Assembly (NCBI GenBank): GCA_964427535.1 | Contig: CAYRVF010000108.1 | Coordinates: 1-17,212, forward strand | From: CAYRVF01 sp964427535 | GTDB lineage: Bacteria > Chloroflexota > Ktedonobacteria > Ktedonobacterales > JADMIN01 | DNA length: 17,212 nt | Direction: 5' to 3' | Part shown: in pieces, positions 7,202 to 15,227 of the stretch | Layout of the letters: each line of letters opens with the position of its first letter | Numbering within the stretch: position 1 is the first letter of the stretch | Notes under the pieces: model-generated | Told to the model about the DNA's origin: nothing | The model's input: the letters and a program-made list of their open reading frames with translations, nothing else | Database searches by the model: none | Made by a program: the position numbers and the translations under genes

Positions 7202-8344
7202 CTACCTGAGAATGTTCTGCGCGACGACGATCTTCTGCACCTGGTTGGTGCCCTCGTAAATTTGGGTGATCTTGGCGTCGCGGAAGAGCTTCTCGACGGG
7301 ATACTCGCGGATGTAGCCGTAGCCGCCGTAGATTTGCACGGCGTCGGTGGCGACCTCCATCGCGACGTCGGAGGCGAAGTTCTTGGCCATGCTGCTCTCG
7401 TAGAGGAAGGGCCGGCCTGTCTCCGTCACCTTCGCCGACCACCACGTCATCAGGCGCGCGGCCTGCACCTTGGTCGCCATGTCGGCCAGCAGAAACTGAA
7501 TGCCCTGGTTTGCGGCGATGGGCTTGCCGAACTGCACGCGCTCTTTCGCATAGTCACGAGCGTACTCATACGCCGCCTGCGCGATACCCAGCGCGATCGC
7601 CGCGACCATCGGTCGGGAGCGGTCGAGCATGGTCATCGCCAGCTTGAAGCCGCTGCCCTCCTCGCCGAGCCGGTTCGCCACCGGGACGCGCACGTCGTCG
7701 AGCAGCACCTCGCCGGTGTGCGAGCAGCGGATGCCGAGTTTGTGTTCCTTCTTGCCGCCGCTAAGGCCGGGCGTGTCGCCAGGGACGAGAAACGCCGTGA
7801 CGCCCCGGTGGCCGAGTGTGCGGTCAACCGACGCGAAGACGACGTAGAGATCGGCGATGCCGCCGTTCGTGATGAACCGCTTGGCTCCGTTGAGCACGTA
7901 GGCGTCGCCGTCGCGCATGGCGGTGGTGGTCATCGAGGCGACGTCCGAGCCAGCCTCCGGCTCCGTGAGCGCCATCGCGCAGAGGCCGTTGCGCTCGACC
8001 ACGGGCTTGAGCAAGCGCCGCTTCTGTTCGTCGGTGCCCGCCAGTAAGATGGGGATGCTCGCCAGGTGCGTGCCGCCGAGGACGGTCGCCACACCTCCGC
8101 AGCCACGTGCGAGCTCCTCAGTGATGATGCAATTGGTCAGCTCGTCGGTTATGCCCAGGCCACCGAGCTCCTCTGGGAAGGCGAAGGTCGTCAGCCCCAG
8201 CTCGCCCGCTTTGCGGACCAGCTCCCACGGGAACTCCTCGCGCTCGTCCAGCTCTGCCGCGACGGGACGGATCTCCTGCTCGGCAAAGGTGCGCGCGAGG
8301 TCGCGCATCGCCTGCTGCTCCTCGGTGAGCGTGAAGTCGATCAT
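7202..8344 (-). CDS. Acyl-CoA dehydrogenase
   Basis: A 380-residue FAD enzyme of normal family length that catalyses alpha,beta-dehydrogenation of acyl-CoA thioesters (fatty-acid or branched-chain amino-acid breakdown). The N-terminal helical domain starts MIDFTLTEEQQAMRDLARTF. Signature 1 is CAMALTEPEAGSD (122-134), followed by the FAD-binding FITNGG. The C-terminal helical domain has RVQFGKPIAANQ and QIYGGYGYIREYPVEKLFRDAKI. The catalytic base is E364 in IYEGTNQVQ, the position used by short/medium-chain and butyryl-type enzymes (isovaleryl- and long-chain-type enzymes use another). This suggests a short-chain or branched-chain substrate, but it is not decisive. ATG 8344 has AAGGAGG 6 bases upstream. 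No electron-transfer flavoprotein genes are in the window, so electron acceptors must be encoded elsewhere. Confidence 0.95.
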   Translation of the reverse strand: MIDFTLTEEQQAMRDLARTFAEQEIRPVAAELDEREEFPWELVRKAGELGLTTFAFPEELGGLGITDELTNCIITEELARGCGGVATVLGGTHLASIPILLAGTDEQKRRLLKPVVERNGLCAMALTEPEAGSDVASMTTTAMRDGDAYVLNGAKRFITNGGIADLYVVFASVDRTLGHRGVTAFLVPGDTPGLSGGKKEHKLGIRCSHTGEVLLDDVRVPVANRLGEEGSGFKLAMTMLDRSRPMVAAIALGIAQAAYEYARDYAKERVQFGKPIAANQGIQFLLADMATKVQAARLMTWWSAKVTETGRPFLYESSMAKNFASDVAMEVATDAVQIYGGYGYIREYPVEKLFRDAKITQIYEGTNQVQKIVVAQNILR

Positions 8345-8665
8345 GCCTCTCCTCCTTCGCAGTGGTGTGGTCTATGGCGAGCGTAATCTGTGGCAGCTTC
8401 ACTGGCGCCTGGTCCGCTGCGCGCAGTGTACTCCAACTCGCCGTGCCGGGGAAGCGAGAGGCTCTGCTGTGGCGGTCAGGCCGGTGTGATCTGTGCGGCA
8501 TAGAGCATGCTCAGACCTCCGCATGATGCCAGTAGACCGCGCGCAGACGGCAGCATGCGTGCTAGTTGGCACACACTTCGCTGCGAACGGAGCCGGGCGA
8601 GAAGCGGAAGGATTCCGTGAGGGTGCACGACACCCGCACGCTAACCGTTCAAGGAGCTCCAGGAG
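8345..8665. other. 321-base divergent gap, no gene seen
   Basis: It separates the minus-strand acyl-CoA dehydrogenase from the plus-strand aspartyl-protease gene and must contain both promoters. Open frames crossing it lack ribosome sites and recognisable protein sequence. I see short palindromes (CTGCGCGCAG-like around 8417-8426; GTGC/GCAC around 8560-8573) but no convincing -35/-10 pair. Confidence 0.5.
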
Positions 8666-9292
8666 ATGACGACATTCGTGAGCCGGAGCATGCGGCGCGC
8701 GCGGTCGGGCTTTGTGGTGGGCCGGTTCTACGCGGGAGTGCTCGCCGCGCTGATGGTGCTCGCGCTCGATGGATGCACGGTTACTGTTCCAGGCAGCCAG
8801 AGGAGCGTGAGCACCAGCACGAGCAGCGGCATATCCGTCCGGGCCAACGTCATCCATGGTCCGAACAACGCGACCCTTGTGCTGCTGCCGGTCACCATCG
8901 AGAGTCAAGGACCGTACACCTTCGCGCTCGATACGGGTGCGTCGACGTCGCTGATTGCGCGGTCGCTAGCGCAGCGACTCGGTCTGCCGCGCACGGGGTC
9001 GAGCCAGCCGATATCAGGCGTGGGCGGCACCACTCAGGAAGTACCGGTCGACGTTCGGAACTGGCACATCGGCCCGATTCGCCTGCCCAACATGTCGATC
9101 GGCGCCTCGGCGCTGCCCACTGGTTCCGGCGGCCCGCGGCTCGAAGGGCTCATGGGCTCGGACATCTGGGACCAGTTTGGCCGCATGACGATCGACTACG
9201 CGAGTGGCACCGTCACGGTTTACAAGCAGGTCGCCAAGATACGACCGGCTCCAGTCGATGGCGACCAGCCACGGCGTGGGAGTGTGGCGTGA
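8666..9292 (+). CDS. Exported retropepsin-like aspartyl protease, probable lipoprotein
   Basis: A 208-residue protein. Residues 1-36 form a signal sequence: a basic start (RSMRRARSGFVVGR), a hydrophobic core (AGVLAALMVLAL), then C37 in LDGC. This is an imperfect lipobox with Asp at -2, so the mature protein may be lipid-anchored outside the membrane. A serine/threonine-rich linker follows (44-58). The catalytic motif of retroviral-like, single-domain aspartyl proteases is seen as FALDTGASTSLIARSLAQRLGL (D89-T-G-A). The matching flap/C-terminal features are GVGGTTQEVPVDV and GLMGSDIWDQFGRMTIDYASGTVTVY. Such proteins act as homodimers, each giving one Asp. The substrate is unknown. ATG 8666 follows AAGGAG (8651-8656) at 9 bases; a second AGGAG abuts the ATG and is too close to be the main site. 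Confidence 0.85.
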   Translation: MTTFVSRSMRRARSGFVVGRFYAGVLAALMVLALDGCTVTVPGSQRSVSTSTSSGISVRANVIHGPNNATLVLLPVTIESQGPYTFALDTGASTSLIARSLAQRLGLPRTGSSQPISGVGGTTQEVPVDVRNWHIGPIRLPNMSIGASALPTGSGGPRLEGLMGSDIWDQFGRMTIDYASGTVTVYKQVAKIRPAPVDGDQPRRGSVA

Positions 9293-9446
9293 CGGCCCAG
9301 ACGGCGCGTGTCGTGACAGCCACTCCACATGACGTGCGCAGCCTCCTCAGCCGCCCGTCTCACCACCCTGATGGCGTGCAATCTGGTGTGCTTTGTGCTG
9401 CCACCCAGACCTATCAGTGTGTCGCCTGTCAGATAGGAGGTGTGCG

Positions 9447-9794
9447 ATGGCAAGCGCAGCGCTCTTCATTGGTTGGGGAACCCCCGCACGAGGCCGCGAG
9501 CAAAAAGCCCTCCAACTGTTCAACGAGGCGATCCAGTATTACACCCGGCTGCAGCAGCAGGGTACCATCGAAAACTTCGAGGCGGTGCTGCTTGAGCCGC
9601 ATGGCGGCGACTTACAGGGCTTCGTGCTGCTCCGTGGCGAGCCAGACAAACTGAACGGCATTCGCACGAGCGAGGAGTTCCTGCATCTGACGACGCAGGC
9701 GACCCTCGCGCTGGACAACCTGGGCGTCGTCGGGGCCTTCATCGGTGAGGGGCTCAACAGACTCACCGCCGACTACGAGTCGCTCATACGGTAA
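9447..9794 (+). CDS. Small conserved-looking protein of unknown function
   Basis: A 115-residue soluble protein that I cannot assign to a named family. It opens ALFIGWGTPARGREQKALQLFNEAIQYY and continues through FEAVLLEPHGGDLQGFVLLRG, then ends with helices. The alternation of strands and amphipathic helices suggests a small ferredoxin-like alpha/beta fold, the kind seen in dimeric alpha-beta-barrel proteins, but this is inference. ATG 9447 is favoured over an in-frame ATG at 9393 because a perfect AGGAGGT (9435-9441) lies 5 bases upstream. The 154 bases before it, after the aspartyl-protease gene, hold no recognisable gene. A strong intrinsic terminator follows at 9823-9873, so it ends its transcription unit. 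Confidence 0.8.
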   Translation: MASAALFIGWGTPARGREQKALQLFNEAIQYYTRLQQQGTIENFEAVLLEPHGGDLQGFVLLRGEPDKLNGIRTSEEFLHLTTQATLALDNLGVVGAFIGEGLNRLTADYESLIR

Positions 9795-9822
9795 CTGGCA
9801 TTCCGCTCGATACTTCTAGCAC

Positions 9823-9873
9823 ATGCATGTGGGGAACGTGGCCTGCTATCTGGCTACGTTCCTCGTGCATTTT
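9823..9873 (+). terminator. Intrinsic terminator after the small unknown gene
   Basis: The inner stem GGAACGTGGCC / GGCTACGTTCC (9833-9843 and 9852-9862, one G-U pair, 8-nt loop) extends outward, with a 2-nt bulge and more G-U pairs, to ATGCA / TGCAT. TTTT (9870-9873) follows directly. It lies 28 bases after the stop at 9794, and separates this unit from the signalling gene at 10050. Confidence 0.8.
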
Positions 9874-10049
9874 CCGGCCTCAGTGCGAGACGCGATGGGG
9901 GTGCCCGCCAGCGGTGGACAACGGCTGCCGCGTGCCCTCTTGTCGCTGGCCCCAGGAGTGGTAGTCTACTGGTAGTGCGAAGCGAAAGAGTGCAGTCGCG
10001 TGCGCCGTCTGCGCGGACGACGCGGTGTAGTGGTCGAGGAGCAAGGACG

Positions 10050-13040
10050 ATGCAAATGTCCGAGCATATGTGGCTCAATCCGGCTTCCGCGGCCACCGCA
10101 GCCGCGAACACGCCCGGAGAGCTACAGCCTCCCAACACGCCGGGGATCGCCTTTGCCGTCCACTGGCTGCTCGTCACTGCCGCGGCGGCGCTGATCTACT
10201 GGGTCATCGTCGTGCTGGTCTTCCGCCGGCGCACGCACGCCACACCTCAGCACTTGCTGTCGCTCTATAGCGGCCTCTTTCTCGCCTCGTTCGCGGCGGC
10301 GAACCTGTACATCGTTGATAACAGCTTCGCGCTGCTACAACCGATGCTGACCGCGCCGCTGGTCGTGCTGTTCGCGCTGTACTATTACCTCTTTCCTGAT
10401 CCGAAGTACGCCGGTCGTTGGGTACGTCTGCTGACGATCATCTATGCCTTCGCGGAGCTCACGCCACTGTTTCCCTCGCAGACCACACGCCAGTCGGACT
10501 TTACCCCACCAACCATGCCTGCTCTCATCGGGACGCTGGATGTGATACGCGACGTGCCAAGCGTGATGATCATTCTGATCGGTGTCGTGCCCCAAATCTA
10601 CGCCCGCTACCGTGAGCTGAACGCCACGGGGACACGTTCAGGCGCCGAGGAGTTCTGGTCGCGCTGGCGGTACGGCGCGGCGATGTCGACGGTGGTGGTG
10701 CTGCTGGCGAGCTTCGTCCTTTTTCTGATCTCGGGCGTGCTGGCGCTGAATCCGCCGTCTCCCGTGTTGGGGATCGTGCGTTCGCTGTTTTACCTGATTG
10801 TGGTCCTGGTGCCGCCGGTGGCCGGGTTTGCGCAGGTGAGCAGACGCCTGTACGATGTCGACGCGATCCGCAACCGAGTGCTCGTCTATATTCCGCTGAC
10901 TGCCGCGCTGCTGCTTGTCTACGGCGTGTGTCTTGCCGGGCTGGTACTGTTATTTCCAGACTTCGTTGGGCTGCCCACGCTCGTCTACGTGCCGTTCATC
11001 CTGTTGCTCGCCCTGTTGCTGTGGTCGCTGTTCCGGCCGCTGCGCGAGCAGATCCAGACCAACGTTGACCGGCGCTACTTCCGTCGCCGGTATGACGCGG
11101 CGAGAGTGCTCGACACGGTGCGCGCCACACTCTACGAGAGCGGCCACCTCGATCAACTCAGCCAGCGCCTGGTGATCGGGCTGCAGAAGGCGTTCGAGCC
11201 GGCCGACGTGACGCTCTGGCTGCGCGCGCAGGCGACGGGCGGCGCAGCCTCACCGCCGCTGCTCGATGTGTCTCCGGTGCAGTTCCTGGCGTCACGGGGC
11301 GGGCCGGACGTCTCCGACGCTAGGGCTCAATCCGCGAGGGGCGCGCCCGAGGCGATTGTTGCATCGTTGCCGGAGGTGAAACTGCACCGGCAGGCGGGTA
11401 CGACAGCTGTCACCTCGGCTGCGGAGCTGACGCTGACGCTCCCGCCCGGCGACACGCTGCGACCATATCTGGTGCGCCGGCAAAGTGTTGTGGATCTGCC
11501 CCGGCTGACGGCGGACTCTGAGGCGGCGCGGACGCTGCAAACACGAAAGGCGCAGATCGCGGTGTCGCTCGTGAGCCGGGGTGAGATCGTGGGGCTGCTC
11601 GCCCTCGGTAAGCCCGCTGGCGGCATGCCTTACACGCTCGACGAGCGGGCGCTGCTGATCGCCCTCGCCGACGTCGTGTCGCCCGCGCTCAACATCGCGC
11701 TGCACGACCACGAGCAAGATGTCATCGCACAGCATCGTGACCGAGTGGAGCAAGAGTTGCAGACGGCGCGGCGCATCCAGGGGGCGCTGCTGCCGAAGAC
11801 CGTGCCGGCGCTCGCAGGCTGGCGCATCGCGACCTATTACCAGCCCGCGCGTGAGGTCGGCGGTGACTTCTACGACTTCCTGCAGTTGCCAGATGGGCGG
11901 CTTGGGCTGGTGCTCGGCGACGTGACCGATAAAGGCATTCCGGCAGCGCTGGTGATGGCGACCACCCGCAGTATGCTGCGAGCGGTGGGAGTGCAGCCTG
12001 GCGCGACCCCGGGGCAGGTGCTGGCCCAGGTGAACGACCTCCTGTGCGCCGACCTGCCATCTGGCATGTTCGTCACCTGTTTCTACGCGATACTCGACCC
12101 GGCCACTGGCGTGCTGCGCTTTGCCAATGCGGGGCAAGACGTGCCCTATCACCGGAGCGCGGCGGATGGACGTGTGCGTGAGTTGATGGCGCGCGGGATG
12201 CCGCTCGGCCTCATGCCCGACATGACGTACGACGAACGCGAGGCGACACTGCAGATGGGCGATATGGTGCTGTTCTACAGTGACGGACTGGTCGAGGCGC
12301 ATAATCCCGCACGCGATATGTTCGGATTCCCCCGCCTGTCGGCGCTGCTCGGCACGCACACGGACGGCAGCCCGCTCACACTGTATCTCCTGCAAGAACT
12401 GGCGTCGTTCACGGGACCCGAGTGGGAGCAGGAGGATGACATCACGCTCGTGACGCTGCAGCATGCGGACGAGCAGGAAGGCGACGGAACTGACATGACG
12501 GCGCAAACTTCCGCGTCGGACGGCAATGCTGACCATGGACAGACAGATGACGCCTTCTGGCGCACACTCGACGAGTGGACACTGCCGAGCGCGCCGGGAA
12601 ACGAACGGCAGGCGATCGCGCGCGTCGTCGAGGTGGTGCGTGAATTGCCGCTGCGACCTAGTCGTCTGGAACAGCTCAAGACCGCGGTTGGCGAAGCCAC
12701 CATGAACGCGATGGAACACGGCAATCACTACCAGCCCGACCTGCCCGTCACGCTGCGGGTGCTCGCCTCGGCCTCAGCTGTGGCTGTGCGCATCACCGAC
12801 GAGGGCGGCGAGTCCCAATTGGGAGCGGAGATACCTGAGGGCGCCGTTCCCGATCTGGATGCCAAGCTCGCCGGCCTGCAATCGCCACGCGGGTGGGGAA
12901 TATTTCTCATCCGCAATCTCGTCGACGAGGTACATGTCTCGGATTCCGGCCATTTCCATACGCTAGAGCTCATCCAGGCGCTCGACGATAGCCCGGAGGG
13001 TTCCGCTACGCCGGGTGACTCGTCCGATACGCACAAATAA
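10050..13040 (+). CDS. Membrane sensor with GAF, SpoIIE-type phosphatase and RsbW-type kinase domains
   Basis: A 996-residue protein. About eight to ten membrane segments span residues 38-330, ending in the linker YDVDAIRNRVLVY ... DRRYFRRRYDAAR (341-352) that joins such regions to cytosolic signalling domains. A GAF-like domain (about 352-552, ending GEIVGLLALGKP...LADVVSPALNIAL) leads by a helix (QTARRIQGALLP) to a PP2C/SpoIIE phosphatase (about 590-808). Metal ligands are visible at G604-G-D606-F-Y-D609, D624 in GDVTDKG, D745 in YSDGLVEA and D796-D797 in DDITLV. A GHKL ATPase domain like RsbW/SpoIIAB follows: E882/N886/H890 (VGEATMNAMEHGN), TDEG (916-919), RGWGIFL (947-953). Phosphatase and Ser-kinase activities towards a STAS antagonist are expected, and a STAS gene lies downstream at 14658. 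ATG 10050 has GAGGAG 8 bases upstream; the preceding 25 codons of open frame look non-coding. Confidence 0.9.
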   Translation: MQMSEHMWLNPASAATAAANTPGELQPPNTPGIAFAVHWLLVTAAAALIYWVIVVLVFRRRTHATPQHLLSLYSGLFLASFAAANLYIVDNSFALLQPMLTAPLVVLFALYYYLFPDPKYAGRWVRLLTIIYAFAELTPLFPSQTTRQSDFTPPTMPALIGTLDVIRDVPSVMIILIGVVPQIYARYRELNATGTRSGAEEFWSRWRYGAAMSTVVVLLASFVLFLISGVLALNPPSPVLGIVRSLFYLIVVLVPPVAGFAQVSRRLYDVDAIRNRVLVYIPLTAALLLVYGVCLAGLVLLFPDFVGLPTLVYVPFILLLALLLWSLFRPLREQIQTNVDRRYFRRRYDAARVLDTVRATLYESGHLDQLSQRLVIGLQKAFEPADVTLWLRAQATGGAASPPLLDVSPVQFLASRGGPDVSDARAQSARGAPEAIVASLPEVKLHRQAGTTAVTSAAELTLTLPPGDTLRPYLVRRQSVVDLPRLTADSEAARTLQTRKAQIAVSLVSRGEIVGLLALGKPAGGMPYTLDERALLIALADVVSPALNIALHDHEQDVIAQHRDRVEQELQTARRIQGALLPKTVPALAGWRIATYYQPAREVGGDFYDFLQLPDGRLGLVLGDVTDKGIPAALVMATTRSMLRAVGVQPGATPGQVLAQVNDLLCADLPSGMFVTCFYAILDPATGVLRFANAGQDVPYHRSAADGRVRELMARGMPLGLMPDMTYDEREATLQMGDMVLFYSDGLVEAHNPARDMFGFPRLSALLGTHTDGSPLTLYLLQELASFTGPEWEQEDDITLVTLQHADEQEGDGTDMTAQTSASDGNADHGQTDDAFWRTLDEWTLPSAPGNERQAIARVVEVVRELPLRPSRLEQLKTAVGEATMNAMEHGNHYQPDLPVTLRVLASASAVAVRITDEGGESQLGAEIPEGAVPDLDAKLAGLQSPRGWGIFLIRNLVDEVHVSDSGHFHTLELIQALDDSPEGSATPGDSSDTHK

Positions 13041-13101
13041 GCATTGCCACAGCCGCCATTTCGTGTATGCATACGGTGTAGCCATGCGTCCAGTGAGATC
13101 G

Positions 13102-13117
13102 TCCCGGCGTGCCGGGA
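13102..13117 (+). repeat. Short perfect palindrome upstream of the oxidoreductase
   Basis: TCCCGGC-GT-GCCGGGA, a perfect 7-bp inverted repeat, lies 15 bases before the GGAGGAGGT ribosome site of the flavin oxidoreductase gene, in the 105-base gap after the sensor gene. Without a T-run it is more likely an operator, an mRNA-stability hairpin or chance than a terminator. Confidence 0.35.
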
Positions 13118-13145
13118 GAGTGCGCGCCGCGGGAGGAGGTCGTCG

Positions 13146-14588
13146 GTGTTTGATGTGGTAGTTCTCGGCGGCGGACCGGCGGGCGTGACCGCGGCGCTCC
13201 GGGCGCGCGAGCTGGGTGCGCGAGTCGCGCTGGTGGAGCGCGGCGCCCTCGGCGGCACCTGCACGAACGACGGCTGCGTGCCGACGCGAGTGCTGGCGCA
13301 CGCGGCACGGCTCGTCCGCGAGGCGGAACAATTTGGGCGGTACGGTCTCGTCGGCGAAGCGCCAACCGTCGACTTTCCCCGGCTGCTGGCCTCCGCGCAG
13401 GACATGGTCCTGCGAATCCACGAGAAGAAGCAACTCCGGCACCATCTGGCCGAGATGGAGGTCGAGCTATTCGAGCGCGGCGGCGCGCGCTTCGTCGACG
13501 CGCATACAATCCAGTGCGACGACGGGACGAGCGTGAGCGGCGAGAAGATTATCGTGGCGGCGGGTGGGCACGCCCGGCGGCTCAGCTTTCCCGGCAGCGA
13601 GCATGCCCTGACACACAGCGACGTCTGGTCGATGCGGCAGCTCCCTCGGTCGATGGTGCTCGTCGGCGGCGCCGCTACCGGATGCCAGCTCGCCTCGATC
13701 TTCGCCGCGTTTGGCACTGAGGCGCGGGTGCTGGAGCTTGGCCCCCGGCTGCTCGGCGTGGAAGACGCGGACGTCTCCGAGGGCATCGCCCAGGCGTTCG
13801 CGCGGCGAGGCATTGGCATCGTGACGAGCATCAGCGGTGTCGAGCGCATCGAGCACGCAGGTGAGGGCCTCCGTCTGGTCTACACGCAGGACGGCGCCGA
13901 ACACGCTTTCGACGCGGATACAGTGTTGATTTCCGCTGGCTGGCAAGCGAACACCGACGAGCTGAATCTCGCCGCGGTGGGCATCGAAACCGTACGAGGC
14001 TACATCCGGGTGAATGACTCGCTGCAGACCACGGCGCCGCATATCTTCGCGGCCGGCGACGTCACTGGCCGGATGATGCTGGTGCAGAGCGCGCTGGCCG
14101 AGGGCACGCTCGCCGCGGAGAGCGCGCTGCTCGGGCCAGGTGGGCGCTCCGGACACCATATCGTCCCGCACGGCGGGTTCACCGATCCCGAATACGGCAG
14201 TGTTGGGCTGTCCGAGGCGCAGGCGCGCGCACAGGAAGACTGTGTGGTCGCGGTGGCGCCATTTGCGAGCGTCGATCGCGCGGTGATCGACGGACACCCC
14301 GAAGGGTTCTGCAAGCTGATCGTCTCGCGGTCAACGCACCGGCTACTGGGTGCGCACATCGTCGGCGAGCAGGCGGTCGAGATCATGCATATCATCGCGG
14401 CAGGCATGACCGCGGATATGTGGGTCGAGCAGCTTGCCGAGCTGGAGCTGGCGTATCCCACCTTCGCGGCGGTCGTCGGCATCGCGGCGCGGCAGATCGC
14501 GCGCGAGCTGGGTGTCGTGCCGCTGGCCTCGCAGTGGTGGGACCGCGCGCTTAGCGGGGCGGCAGAGTGGGAACGCCGGGATGTATGA
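13146..14588 (+). CDS. Class I pyridine nucleotide-disulfide oxidoreductase (MerA/Lpd-like), FAD-dependent
   Basis: A 480-residue flavoenzyme of normal length for the dihydrolipoamide dehydrogenase / mercuric reductase / glutathione reductase superfamily. It opens VFDVVVLGGGPAGV (FAD site G8-G13), then has the redox-active pair C39-TNDG-C44 in GGTCTNDGCVPTRVL. The NAD(P) site is VLVGGAATGCQLASIFAAFG, with Glu in VLELGPRLL suggesting NADH. The second FAD motif is AAGDVTG (D305). The dimerisation domain follows. The C-terminal HPTxxE catalytic pair of Lpd is replaced by Y437-P-T-F-A-A-V, so it is unlikely to be a standard lipoamide dehydrogenase; the substrate is unknown. GTG 13146 is chosen because GGAGGAGGT (13132-13140) lies 5 bases upstream and the protein begins at the FAD fold. 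It sits between the sensor gene and the STAS gene, suggesting one operon. Confidence 0.9.
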   Translation: MFDVVVLGGGPAGVTAALRARELGARVALVERGALGGTCTNDGCVPTRVLAHAARLVREAEQFGRYGLVGEAPTVDFPRLLASAQDMVLRIHEKKQLRHHLAEMEVELFERGGARFVDAHTIQCDDGTSVSGEKIIVAAGGHARRLSFPGSEHALTHSDVWSMRQLPRSMVLVGGAATGCQLASIFAAFGTEARVLELGPRLLGVEDADVSEGIAQAFARRGIGIVTSISGVERIEHAGEGLRLVYTQDGAEHAFDADTVLISAGWQANTDELNLAAVGIETVRGYIRVNDSLQTTAPHIFAAGDVTGRMMLVQSALAEGTLAAESALLGPGGRSGHHIVPHGGFTDPEYGSVGLSEAQARAQEDCVVAVAPFASVDRAVIDGHPEGFCKLIVSRSTHRLLGAHIVGEQAVEIMHIIAAGMTADMWVEQLAELELAYPTFAAVVGIAARQIARELGVVPLASQWWDRALSGAAEWERRDV

Positions 14589-14657
14589 TGCGTCCACGCG
14601 GAAGCGGTGTGGGCGATGGAGAGCGTCAGGGTCCACAGAGAAAGAGGACGGGTGCCG

Positions 14658-15017
14658 ATGCCAGAAGCGAACGTGAAAATGAACGTGCGCCGCGTGTCTC
14701 AAACGACCAGCATCATCGATATTCAGGGGGATGTCTCGTCGTTCGCGGAGGGAGTCTTGATGGAGGCCTACGCGCAGGCCAGCTCGCCGACGATTCGCAC
14801 GCTCATCCTGAACTTCACCGGTCTGGAGTACATGAACAGTAGCGGCATCGGCCTGCTCGTCACTCTGCTGATCCGGGTGAACCGGCAGAAGCAGCGCATG
14901 CTCGCCTACGGCCTCAGCGACCACTACAAGCATATCTTCGAGCTGACACGGCTGAACGAAGCCATCGGCCTCTATGACACAGAGGCGGAGGCAGTCGCCG
15001 CGGCTGGACCAGTGTAA
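14658..15017 (+). CDS. STAS-domain anti-sigma-factor antagonist (SpoIIAA/RsbV-like)
   Basis: A 119-residue single STAS domain. It reads SIIDIQGDVSSFAEGVLMEAYAQA, then TLILNFTGLEYMNSSGIGLLVTLLIR, and ends with a helical tail (FELTRLNEAIGLYDTEAEAVAAA). In partner switching, such proteins bind a GHKL kinase when unphosphorylated and release its target. The phosphorylated serine of SpoIIAA corresponds to S61 in MNSSGIG; the usual Asp just before it is Asn (N60). A likely partner is the sensor/phosphatase/kinase encoded at 10050. The ATG at 14658 is chosen: GAGGA (14644-14648) lies 9 bases upstream; a GTG at 14652 is too close to it. Its TAA at 15015-15017 is followed in the same frame by more open frame (see the remnant at 15018). 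Confidence 0.9.
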   Translation: MPEANVKMNVRRVSQTTSIIDIQGDVSSFAEGVLMEAYAQASSPTIRTLILNFTGLEYMNSSGIGLLVTLLIRVNRQKQRMLAYGLSDHYKHIFELTRLNEAIGLYDTEAEAVAAAGPV

Positions 15018-15227
15018 TCCCCGCTGGAAGGCCGCTTCTGGCAGCACACGCTACAGGCGGTGGCCGAGCGCTTCGACATACATGACGTGCGCGTGGAGAT
15101 GCGCATCGTCTGTGTGAACCCTCGTCTCCAGTGGAACGAGGCACGCAACATCTGGCAGAACGCTGCCGTCCGGACGACGCTCTACTCGCTCTCGACGCCC
15201 ATGCGCTGGATGCGCCGGGGGCGATAG
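15018..15227 (+). pseudogene. Coding-like remnant, C-terminal end of an unidentified protein
   Basis: Directly after the TAA of the STAS gene, and in the same frame, 69 sense codons run to TAG at 15225. The translation looks like real protein, for example FWQHTLQAVAERF, CVNPRLQWNEARNIWQNAAV and RTTLYSLSTPMRWMRRGR. I do not recognise the family. No good start exists: GTG 15060 has no ribosome site. It could be a truncated gene end, or a C-terminal extension of the STAS protein cut off by the stop. The next gene's only standard start (GTG 15131) lies inside it in another frame. Confidence 0.35.

Noticed and set aside
6659..8047. Plus-strand open frame of 462 codons spanning the methyltransferase and acyl-CoA dehydrogenase
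   Set aside because: It is out of frame with the methyltransferase and antisense to the dehydrogenase, both of which have intact family motifs.
8566..9654. Plus-strand open frame of 362 codons over the aspartyl protease and small unknown gene
   Set aside because: Arg/His-rich shadow in another frame; both overlapped genes have better ribosome sites and protein-like sequence.
9975..10049. N-terminal extension of the sensor protein
   Set aside because: Arg-rich, no ribosome site; ATG 10050 has GAGGAG at good spacing.
11292..12728. Long minus-strand open frame (478 codons) opposite the sensor gene
   Set aside because: It is antisense to clear SpoIIE and kinase domain sequence, is rich in His/Arg, and has no recognisable motif or ribosome site; it is a GC-rich shadow.
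13044..13145. N-terminal extension of the disulfide oxidoreductase
   Set aside because: Arg/Cys-rich stretch before the FAD fold with no ribosome site, whereas GTG 13146 has an excellent one.
12728..13849. Minus-strand open frame of 373 codons across the sensor-oxidoreductase junction
   Set aside because: Ser/Arg/Pro-rich composition typical of a shadow frame; it overlaps two well-supported plus-strand genes.
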